Position numbers and translations under genes: made by a program. This document shows, piece after piece, positions 57,427 to 64,000 of a stretch of 64,000 bases of DNA. The notes under the pieces are model-generated. The model saw nothing but the letters and a program-made list of their open reading frames with translations. It was not told where the DNA came from and did no database searches. Within the stretch, counting starts at the first letter, position 1. Each line of letters begins with the position of its first letter. Source of the stretch: Bacillus chungangensis (GTDB lineage Bacteria > Bacillota > Bacilli > Bacillales > Bacillaceae_C); the NCBI RefSeq assembly GCF_030812995.1, contig NZ_JAUSTT010000016.1, positions 62,001 to 126,000 of the forward strand, in the 5' to 3' direction.

Positions 57427-59176
57427 TTTCTTCACTCGACAAATAGTTGTTTATTTCCCGGGAAACTTGTTCCAAAATAAAACGCAGCTTTTCCACATTT
57501 TTTTGGCGGTCTGTTGGAACTTCAATTACTTGTAAACCTCCATTTAAAGGAGCTGTTTTGATAGCAAGCTGAAATTGATCCCAACTATCGATCATCGTAT
57601 GTGTTCCCCCATACATTTTAACCGCATGGTAGAAATCTAAATCAGTTGGTGTCCCAAATAGGGTTTCGAAATATTTAGGATGCTGTGCCTGCGGCAAATA
57701 GGAGAAAATCCCTCCTCCATTATTGTTCATTAAAATAATCGTGATCGATAAGTGATACATCTTTGCCGCTAATAAACCATTTAAATCGTGAAAAAAGGAT
57801 AAATCTCCAATTAATAAATAGAGATGCGAGCGATAGACACTAGCTCCTAAAGCTGCTGAAACAACACCATCTATTCCATTTGCTCCCCGATTACACAACA
57901 AATTGATCTCGTTGTTGTTACAGTGAAAAAAGGTATCCACATCTCTAATCGGCATACTATTACCAATAAACAGCGTGCTCTTTTGCGGCAATTGTTTCAT
58001 TAATTCAAAAGTTGCTTTCCCTTCATACAGCTCTTCCTCTGCAGCTATTATATCATTCATCACTTGCTTTGTTAGCTTGTTGATTTTCTGCCAGGAGTGC
58101 AGCCATGAACGATCTTTTTGTTGCGCAGCATAAAAAGAAATTTCTTTGCAAAATACAGCTTCATCACAAGCAATCATATTTGTACCAACTTTCACTGGAT
58201 CCCGCCATCCCAATCCGCCATCTATAATATATTGTTCAGCATCTGACAATCCTTTTAGCCATGTTGACAGTTTCTTCGAGACTGGCATTGGACCAAAGCG
58301 CAAAATGATCTTTGGGGATAATTGTTTTCGAGCTTCATCAGAATGTAAAAAAGTATCATAGCTATCAATTATATTTACTTGTGATAACGAATTGCTTCTT
58401 AATTGTGAAAGTGGATCCGCAATAATAGGATAACCCAATTTTTCCGCAGCATTTATAACCGCTGGATGAAATGCCTCATCTACTAACTCCCCACAAATGA
58501 TAACTCCTCTTTTTTCCTTTGAAAAATGTCTTGCATATTTTTGATAAGCATCAGCATTTAGCTGCAAACTTCCAGCCTCTTGCATAATTGGTTTCTCTGC
58601 TTTCCTTCCCTTAGACGGAAATGGCGAAGGCTCCAACTTAGGGATTAGCGGTTCTCGAAGCGGAAAGTTTAAGTGAACAGGGCCTTTTGGTGCTTGTACC
58701 GACATCCCTATAGCTCGGACAGCACTTCTGCGTACATAAGCAATCATTTCATCATTCGAATCAGGAATCGCCATTTCAGAAAACCACTTTACATGACTTC
58801 CATATAAATGTATTTGATCTATTGCTTGTGGAGCACCAATATCCCTCAATTCATGAGGACGATCCGAAGTAAGAACGATTAAAGGTATCCTAGAAAGCTT
58901 CGCCTCAATCACTGCTGGAAAATAATTAGCTGCAGCCGTGCCAGATGTACAAAGCAAAACTACTGGAGCCTGCGTCGCTTTTGCTATTCCTAAAGCAAAG
59001 AAAGCAGCTGATCGTTCATCTACATTTACGTACACCCGCAAATCTGGATGCTCTGCTATTAACATTGCCAATGGTGTTGACCTTGAACCAGGACTGATAA
59101 CAACATTTTGAACCTCTGTGGCAATTTCGTCTACAAATGCTGCTAGATAATCGGTAGAATGGTGCTTTTGATTCAT
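57416..59176 (-). CDS. menD: SEPHCHC synthase MenD
   Basis: A 586-residue ThDP-dependent enzyme adding the succinyl-semialdehyde unit from 2-oxoglutarate to isochorismate. The catalytic Glu is in VNVDERSAAFFALG, GSRSTPLA lies near the N-terminus, and the ThDP-Mg motif is LIGDLSFFHDLNGL...NNNGGGIF. Start overlaps the menF stop as ATGA, with GGAGGG upstream, so the two are coupled. Confidence 0.97.
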   Translation of the reverse strand: MNQKHHSTDYLAAFVDEIATEVQNVVISPGSRSTPLAMLIAEHPDLRVYVNVDERSAAFFALGIAKATQAPVVLLCTSGTAAANYFPAVIEAKLSRIPLIVLTSDRPHELRDIGAPQAIDQIHLYGSHVKWFSEMAIPDSNDEMIAYVRRSAVRAIGMSVQAPKGPVHLNFPLREPLIPKLEPSPFPSKGRKAEKPIMQEAGSLQLNADAYQKYARHFSKEKRGVIICGELVDEAFHPAVINAAEKLGYPIIADPLSQLRSNSLSQVNIIDSYDTFLHSDEARKQLSPKIILRFGPMPVSKKLSTWLKGLSDAEQYIIDGGLGWRDPVKVGTNMIACDEAVFCKEISFYAAQQKDRSWLHSWQKINKLTKQVMNDIIAAEEELYEGKATFELMKQLPQKSTLFIGNSMPIRDVDTFFHCNNNEINLLCNRGANGIDGVVSAALGASVYRSHLYLLIGDLSFFHDLNGLLAAKMYHLSITIILMNNNGGGIFSYLPQAQHPKYFETLFGTPTDLDFYHAVKMYGGTHTMIDSWDQFQLAIKTAPLNGGLQVIEVPTDRQKNVEKLRFILEQVSREINNYLSSEENES

Positions 59177-60582
59177 ATGTCTTGCCCTCCTAATGAACGA
59201 ATCATAGGACGAAATTTTATTTTTGTCTCTTCATATTCATCATCTGGATCAGAGTCAGCCACCACGCCGCAGCCAGCATATAAATATGCTTCTTTACCCA
59301 TCATAAGTCCAGAACGAAGTGCTACCGCAAACTCTCCATTTCCCCGGTAATCCATCCAGCCTATAGGTGCTGCATAAAAACCTCGATCCATTGCCTCTGA
59401 CTCTCTAATTAACTTCATCGCTTCCATCTTTGGAACACCGCCAAGCGCTGGTGTTGGATGTAAATCTGCAATGAGCTGCAAAATAGAATAATCGTTTAAC
59501 ATCTTCCCACTTACTGGTGTGTATAAGTGTTGAATATCTCGTATTTTCATTAAAACCGGATGCGCCGGTATGTCCAGTTTTTTACAGTATTTTTGTAGAA
59601 CTTTTCGAATCATAGAAACAACCAATTGATGCTCGTATCGGTTTTTTTCATCATTCAACAATTTCTGGCCAAGTTCTTCATCGATTGCTGGATCTCCACT
59701 TCTAGCAGTTGAACCAGCTAAACAAGTGGAAAATACTACGTCTCCCTTTTTATTAATTAACCTTTCCGGTGTTGCTCCAATGAAGCAATGATCCATTGCC
59801 TCCATACAGAAAATAAAACTATGATGCTGTTCATGCCATAGCCGATTTAGAATGACATCGGATTCCATTCTTTTATCAAAAGTTAACTTCATTTTTCGAG
59901 CAAGGACAACTTTTTCCATTTCACTTTCATTTAAAACCTTAATAACTGACTTTACTGCTTTTTTCCATTCAAGCGGTTGAATTTCCTCCTGATTGATTAA
60001 AACAGCTTCTAAAAGATTTGAAACTAGTTTTTGCTCATTGTCTATTAACTGTCTCTCGATACTTTCAATCTGTTCTATTCGCCCTAAATTATCGTCGGGC
60101 ATACAAACAATATTGATTGTTAAGTAGGTATTTCCTTTATATATTGTTTGCATTAAAGTTGGCAAATAAAATAAACCATTTGGGAAATTAGACCATTCCT
60201 CCCCTTTCGTATTAAGTGGATCAAAAGTAAATCCACCAAAAAGTAAAGGTCCGGTTCCCTGAATAGAAAAAGGATTGATGATGACACCTTGATCTAAAAA
60301 ATCATTCCATTTTTCTTCAATACATTGAAATCGTGCATCTTCTTTATCTGTTTCAAATGACTTAGCTATACCTAGTCCAGTTATCATCATCTGATCATCT
60401 AGACTTTTCCAATAAAAACGCTCTCCCTGAAATAGTTTTTTTCCAGAAAAATAAAGATCAAGAGGGGCAGCGGGAGGACTCTTTTTTGTAACGCTAAATA
60501 AAATTGATTGTTTCATTTCTTTTGCTTTTTTTAGTGCTAATTGAAATGCATGTTGTGTTTCCGATTCTAGTATTGTTTTCAA
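59173..60582 (-). CDS. menF: Isochorismate synthase MenF
   Basis: A 469-residue chorismate-utilising enzyme, first of the menaquinone operon. Conserved catalytic segments are LHPTPALGGVPKMEAM, ERLINKKGDVVFSTCLAGS and the C-terminal YAGCGVVADSDPDDEYEETKIKFR. The start is taken as TTG at 60582, because GGGGGAG lies 6 bases upstream and the length then fits the family; an ATG at 60588 touches that site and a TTG at 60624 has none. Confidence 0.94.
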   Translation of the reverse strand: MKTILESETQHAFQLALKKAKEMKQSILFSVTKKSPPAAPLDLYFSGKKLFQGERFYWKSLDDQMMITGLGIAKSFETDKEDARFQCIEEKWNDFLDQGVIINPFSIQGTGPLLFGGFTFDPLNTKGEEWSNFPNGLFYLPTLMQTIYKGNTYLTINIVCMPDDNLGRIEQIESIERQLIDNEQKLVSNLLEAVLINQEEIQPLEWKKAVKSVIKVLNESEMEKVVLARKMKLTFDKRMESDVILNRLWHEQHHSFIFCMEAMDHCFIGATPERLINKKGDVVFSTCLAGSTARSGDPAIDEELGQKLLNDEKNRYEHQLVVSMIRKVLQKYCKKLDIPAHPVLMKIRDIQHLYTPVSGKMLNDYSILQLIADLHPTPALGGVPKMEAMKLIRESEAMDRGFYAAPIGWMDYRGNGEFAVALRSGLMMGKEAYLYAGCGVVADSDPDDEYEETKIKFRPMIRSLGGQDI

Positions 60583-60793
60583 TGACATCTCCCCCAAAGC
60601 AATAACTTCAATACTCTCGATCAAACATATTTAAAGATACACCTGTATTCCCTCAACGTCAAACGCTGCCATGCTCCTCTAATTGAATGATTATATATTC
60701 TTATTTCCTTGTTCGTAGATAAACATCTACCATCTTCTATTATATATTAACTGCACATTTTATTTCAGCAAACAGACTTATTTTGAAAACTGA

Positions 60794-60822
60794 TTGACAC
60801 CAGACTTTTCTTTACCTAAACT
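60794..60822 (+). promoter_or_regulatory. Candidate sigma-A promoter of menA
   Basis: TTGACA and TAAACT are 17 bases apart, about 62 bases before the menA start. Confidence 0.5.
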
Positions 60823-60883
60823 TTAAATGATATATATAATAATAATAAGTCTAATGTGATTAATTTTAAGGGAGAGACTTTAG

Positions 60884-61807
60884 ATGCAAATTCGATCCAC
60901 ACCAATCATAAAACCAGATAAAGGTTGGCAAATTTGGTGGCAATTAATGAGACCACATACTTTAACTGCTGCTTTTGTGCCTGTAATGCTCGGCACTGCA
61001 CTGGCTTTGCCGCTGACAACGATCAATGCTTCATTATTTGCTGCAATGTTAATAGCAAGCCTATTAATACAGGCAGCTACTAACATGTTTAATGAGTATT
61101 ATGATTATAAAAGAGGACTTGATCATGAAGAATCCGTCGGTATTGGCGGCGCAATCGTCCGAAACGGCGTGAAACCACACGTTGTATTAAATCTGGGCTT
61201 TACATTTTTTGCAATTGCACTTCTTTTGGGACTTTATATTACACTTAATACTAGTTGGTGGATTGCAGCTATTGGACTCATTTCTATGGCTGCGGGGTAT
61301 CTTTATACTGGCGGACCAATACCAATTGCTTATACACCGTTTGGCGAGCTGACTGCTGGCTTTTTTATGGGCGTAGTAATTATTTTAATATCTTTTTTCA
61401 TTCAAACAGGTTTTATTAATTATACGAGTGTTTATATTTCCATTCCAATCTCTATTCTAATCGCAACTATTTTACTTTCAAATAATATTCGTGATTTAGA
61501 TGGCGATAAAGAAAATGGACGGAAAACATTAGCGATCCTCTTAGGGCGCAATAAGGCTATTGTTCTCTTAGCAGTAATGTTTAGTGTCTCCTATATTTGG
61601 ATATTGGCACTCATCATTTTTATGAAGGCTTCTCCATTGCTGCTGCTAACATTTTTAAGTATTCCAAAAGCGATTAAAGCAGTAAGAGGCTTTATTGGGC
61701 AAACTTTGCCAATTCAAATGCTTCCTGCTATGAAAGCAACTGCACAAACTAACACTTTTTTTGGATTGTTATTATCAATTGGGCTTATTATTGCTTATTT
61801 CCTTTGA
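60884..61807 (+). CDS. menA: 1,4-Dihydroxy-2-naphthoate polyprenyltransferase MenA
   Basis: A 307-residue UbiA-family membrane prenyltransferase with about eight to nine helices. The first Asp-rich motif appears as NMFNEYYDYKRGLD, the second as NNIRDLDGDKENGRKT. It attaches the polyprenyl tail to DHNA. The ATG follows AAGGGAGAG. Divergent from menF; in B. subtilis menA is elsewhere, but this arrangement is common in other Bacillaceae. Confidence 0.96.
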   Translation: MQIRSTPIIKPDKGWQIWWQLMRPHTLTAAFVPVMLGTALALPLTTINASLFAAMLIASLLIQAATNMFNEYYDYKRGLDHEESVGIGGAIVRNGVKPHVVLNLGFTFFAIALLLGLYITLNTSWWIAAIGLISMAAGYLYTGGPIPIAYTPFGELTAGFFMGVVIILISFFIQTGFINYTSVYISIPISILIATILLSNNIRDLDGDKENGRKTLAILLGRNKAIVLLAVMFSVSYIWILALIIFMKASPLLLLTFLSIPKAIKAVRGFIGQTLPIQMLPAMKATAQTNTFFGLLLSIGLIIAYFL

Positions 61808-61823
61808 TCGTTCTATTTCATTT

Positions 61824-61858
61824 GCTTCCTATATTCGGAGGCATTTCTTTTTTGAATG
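61824..61858 (+). terminator. Terminator after menA
   Basis: GCTTCC-TATATTC-GGAGGC (with one G-T pair) is followed by ATTTCTTTTTT. Confidence 0.65.
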
Positions 61859-62039
61859 CTTTATTTTTGTAAATATCGTTCATACTAATGACATGATGCC
61901 AAAAGTTCTTTTAAGAATGAGTAAAACATAACAATTTTATTTTGTTGTCGTAAATTGGCTTTAGCATCGTTTCTGTTTTATGCTAGACAATTTGTTAAAT
62001 ACCTCGATAAAACCTATTTAAACAGTATTTACAGGATAA

Positions 62040-62225
62040 AATGATGCTTCCATACAATGAAGTTCTCGAAGATAAAAACTCTGGGAATACTGATTAAAGA
62101 AGCCTTTCTTATCCTGTAAGCCCGATAATCGGACATTTAATTTTCAGTTATTCCCCATCTATTCTGTTTTGATTCCTCTAACTCTTGAGGTAATGGATTG
62201 ACTTGCCAGTTGGATGTGGAATAAA
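62040..62225 (-). repeat. Structured dispersed element, copy 6 (diverged)
   Basis: It includes GAAGCCTTTCTTATCCTGTA, GCCCGATAATCGGACATTT, CTAACTCTTGAGGTAATGG and the end CAGTTGGATGTGGAATAAA. It is most like the right half of copy 4 including one loop module. The left end is hard to place. It lies 20 bases before yteA. Confidence 0.6.
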
Positions 62226-62243
62226 TGAAGGAGGATAAATACA

Positions 62244-62816
62244 ATGTTAACAGATCAACAGTTAGCGCAGTTGCAACATACATTAACAGAACAAAAAAGT
62301 CAGCTTTCAAAACAGTTAAGTCAGTTTTCACATGACTTAACTGAACGAAATGCCAGTGAAAATGTTGGTGAATTATCTTTATATGATAATCATCCGGCTG
62401 ATATGGGAACAGAACTATTTGAACGGGAAAAGGATTTTGCATTGAATGAACATAGCGAAACAGAACTTGTGAAAATTAACTCAGCGTTAAAAGCGATCCA
62501 AGCAGGAAATTATGGGATTTGTAAAAGCTGTGGAAAACCTATTCCTTTTGAAAGGTTAGAGGCGGTACCGACTACTCAATACTGTGTGGAGCATACTCCA
62601 GAAAGAAACGTACCACAGGATCGTCCTGTTGAAGAGACAGTCCTCAAACCTGCAAACGATAACAGCTTTCATCGTATCATCTCTCCACATATTACAGATT
62701 TTCGAGACAGCTTTCAGGAAGTTGCACGTTTCGGCACTTCTGAAACACCTGCTGATTTTGAGGGTGATTTTCAGCATTATGATGAATTATATGATGAAAA
62801 ACAAGAGGAATTTTAA
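62244..62816 (+). CDS. yteA: YteA family sporulation protein (DksA/TraR-type zinc finger)
   Basis: A 190-residue protein with a helical N-terminal coiled-coil half and a DksA/TraR C4-type finger, CKSCGKPIPFERLEAV...YCVEH, followed by a YteA-specific tail. In B. subtilis yteA is linked to sporulation and lies near the men genes. The ATG follows GAAGGAGG. Predicted to bind RNA polymerase or act as a small regulator; not shown here. The repeat copy 6 lies in its upstream region. Confidence 0.9.
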   Translation: MLTDQQLAQLQHTLTEQKSQLSKQLSQFSHDLTERNASENVGELSLYDNHPADMGTELFEREKDFALNEHSETELVKINSALKAIQAGNYGICKSCGKPIPFERLEAVPTTQYCVEHTPERNVPQDRPVEETVLKPANDNSFHRIISPHITDFRDSFQEVARFGTSETPADFEGDFQHYDELYDEKQEEF

Positions 62817-62900
62817 CAAGATTAACATCATTTTTATCAGTGCGGCCTTTTTTAAAAAAATGTAGATGAGATACATTCTAAGAGTGTAGATTTAAGTATT

Positions 62901-62935
62901 AAAAAAAGACTATCTTTTTGAGATAGTCTTTTTTT
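62901..62935. terminator. Bidirectional terminator of yteA and the tRNA operon
   Basis: AAAAAAAGACTATCT pairs perfectly with AGATAGTCTTTTTTT (15 bp, 5-base loop), with T runs on both strands. Confidence 0.9.
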
Positions 62936-62938
62936 CGA

Positions 62939-63010
62939 TGACCCCTACGGGATTCGAACCCGTGTTACCGCCGTGAAAGGGCGGTGTCTTAACCGCTTGA
63001 CCAAGGGGCC
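62939..63010 (-). tRNA. tRNA-Glu (TTC)
   Basis: A full cloverleaf on the minus strand with anticodon loop CTTTCAC. Acceptor GGCCCCT pairs with AGGGGTC. CCA is not encoded. It is last in the tRNA operon. Confidence 0.95.
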
Positions 63011-63026
63011 AGTTATATGAAGAAAG

Positions 63027-63118
63027 TGGCGGAGAAGGAGGGATTTGAACCCTCGCGCCGCTATAAGCGACCTACACCCTTAGCAGGGGCGCCTCTTCAG
63101 CCTCTTGAGTACTTCTCC
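63027..63118 (-). tRNA. tRNA-Ser (GCT)
   Basis: Class II tRNA with long variable arm, acceptor GGAGAAG/CTTCTCC, anticodon GCT and encoded CCA. Confidence 0.96.
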
Positions 63119-63119
63119 A

Positions 63120-63194
63120 TGGCTCCGCAGGTAGGATTCGAACCTACGACCGATCGGTTAACAGCCGATAGCTCTACCACTGAGCTACTGCGGA
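63120..63194 (-). tRNA. tRNA-Asn (GTT)
   Basis: Acceptor TCCGCAG/CTGCGGA, anticodon loop CTGTTAA, encoded CCA. Only one base separates it from the tRNA-Ser. Confidence 0.96.
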
Positions 63195-63204
63195 ATATAA
63201 TGAA

Positions 63205-63278
<74 letters not shown>

Positions 63279-63288
63279 TTTTTTATAA

Positions 63289-63362
63289 TGGAGCGGGTGA
63301 TGGGAATCGAACCCACGACAACAGCTTGGAAGGCTGTAGTTTTACCACTAAACTACACCCGC
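63289..63362 (-). tRNA. tRNA-Gly (TCC)
   Basis: Acceptor GCGGGTG/CACCCGC, anticodon loop CTTCCAA, encoded CCA. Confidence 0.96.
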
Positions 63363-63368
63363 ATAATA

Positions 63369-63444
63369 TGGGGCGACTAATGGGAATCGAACCCATGATG
63401 TCGGAGCCACAATCCGATGCGTTAACCACTTCGCCATAGCCGCC
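63369..63444 (-). tRNA. tRNA-His (GTG)
   Basis: Anticodon loop TTGTGGC; an encoded extra 5' G faces C73, as required for tRNA-His; encoded CCA. Confidence 0.96.
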
Positions 63445-63466
63445 ATAATATATGCTTTCTATACAA

Positions 63467-63542
63467 TGGTGGCTCGGGACGGAATCGAACCGCCGACACA
63501 TGGATTTTCAGTCCATTGCTCTACCGACTGAGCTACCGAGCC
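63467..63542 (-). tRNA. tRNA-Phe (GAA)
   Basis: Acceptor GGCTCGG/CCGAGCC, anticodon loop CTGAAAA, encoded CCA. Confidence 0.97.
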
Positions 63543-63588
63543 TCATTTAATCATGGACTCATTATCATATGTATAGCATAAGACAAAA

Positions 63589-63664
63589 TGGCGGTCCCGA
63601 CGGGAATCGAACCCGCGATCTCCTGCGTGACAGGCAGGCATGTTAACCGCTACACCACGGGACC
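63589..63664 (-). tRNA. tRNA-Asp (GTC)
   Basis: Acceptor GGTCCCG/CGGGACC, anticodon loop CTGTCAC, encoded CCA. Confidence 0.97.
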
Positions 63665-63674
63665 AGTTGTTTAA

Positions 63675-63748
<74 letters not shown>

Positions 63749-63782
63749 ATAATAGTAATAGAGACTTTGCCATTTTTCAAAA

Positions 63783-63875
63783 TGGCGGAGGAAGAGGGAT
63801 TCGAACCCCCGCGCGGTTTAACCCGCCTGTCGGTTTTCAAGACCGGTCCCTTCAGCCAGACTTGGGTATTCCTCC
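63783..63875 (-). tRNA. tRNA-Ser (TGA)
   Basis: Class II tRNA with long variable arm, acceptor GGAGGAA/TTCCTCC, anticodon loop CTTGAAA, encoded CCA. Confidence 0.96.
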
Positions 63876-63891
63876 GTATCTCTATAAATAA

Positions 63892-63968
63892 TGGTGGACC
63901 TTGTAGGACTCGAACCTACGACCGGACGGTTATGAGCCGTCTGCTCTAACCAGCTGAGCTAAAGGTCC
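63892..63968 (-). tRNA. tRNA with CAT anticodon, probably Ile2
   Basis: Acceptor GGACCTT/AAGGTCC, anticodon loop CTCATAA, encoded CCA. The body resembles the B. subtilis tRNA-Ile whose CAU is changed to lysidine-AU by TilS; elongator Met is the alternative. Confidence 0.9.
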
Positions 63969-63971
63969 TAT

Positions 63972-64000
63972 TGGTAGCGGCGGAGGGAATCGAACCCACG
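63972..64000 (-). tRNA. tRNA 3' part cut by window edge (probably elongator tRNA-Met)
   Basis: The T arm (GTGGGTTCGATTCCC), the acceptor strand TCCGCCGCT and A-CCA are visible. The anticodon lies beyond the window; the Met assignment rests on the acceptor and the usual operon order. Confidence 0.75.

Overview
The window is chromosomal DNA of a low-GC Gram-positive spore former of the family Bacillaceae. Gene content and order closely follow the 'yt' region of Bacillus subtilis as I remember it: ytoQ-ytoP-ytzB-ytnP-trmB-ytmP-ytlQ-thpR, pepV-dat, ythPQ-ytzE, rsuA-ytgP-ytfP, leuS, ytqAB-ytpB-ytoA-asnB, metK-pckA, ytmA-ytlACD-ytkD, dps-ytzI-ytjA, menFDHBE, yteA and a tRNA cluster. Sporulation genes (cse60, yteA), a SAM-I riboswitch, a leuS T-box and a sigma-B type promoter support this. 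Most genes are on the minus strand, as expected for a replichore copied from right to left. Layout: 0-10 kb holds the tail of an XRE regulator, a lipoprotein, ytoQ, a house-cleaning NTPase, ytoP, an LTA-synthase-like enzyme, a 0.94 kb non-coding stretch, then ytzB, ytnP, trmB, ytmP and ytlQ. 10-16 kb holds thpR, a pepV-dat pair, the ythPQ ABC exporter and ytzE. 16-19 kb is an accessory block with two GNAT acetyltransferases, an ECF sigma factor without an intact anti-sigma gene, and a membrane-protein remnant. It is bracketed by a duplicated ytzE 3' end. 19.9-32 kb holds rsuA, the murJ-like ytgP, ytfP, cse60, ytwF, leuS with its T-box, a tandem ~155 bp repeat array, yttB and ytqAB. 32-38 kb holds an LLM oxidoreductase, ytpB, a collapsed IS200/IS605 element, ytoA, a C39-like peptidase and asnB. 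38-48 kb holds a calcium-type P-ATPase, a DUF2935-like protein, metK and pckA, interspersed with small structured repeats. 47-54 kb holds the ytlACD importer, ytkD, a lipoprotein, dps, ytzI and ytjA. 54-62 kb is the menaquinone cluster menF-D-H-B-E with menA divergent; menC is not here. From 62.2 kb come yteA and twelve tRNA genes on the minus strand, the last cut by the window edge. The most unusual content is non-coding. A family of short hairpin-rich elements (57 to 326 bp for the clear copies) is bounded by ATAAA and recurs at least seven times between 38 and 62 kb, always in one orientation. In the longest copy, extra hairpin modules sit exactly in the apical loops of two conserved stems. 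Together with the collapsed tnpA/tnpB element at 33.6-34.0 kb in the same orientation, this suggests non-autonomous IS200/IS605-like elements, possibly carrying omega-RNA-like structures. This is an inference from the sequence; no searches could be run. All family names come from recognising motifs and synteny by eye.
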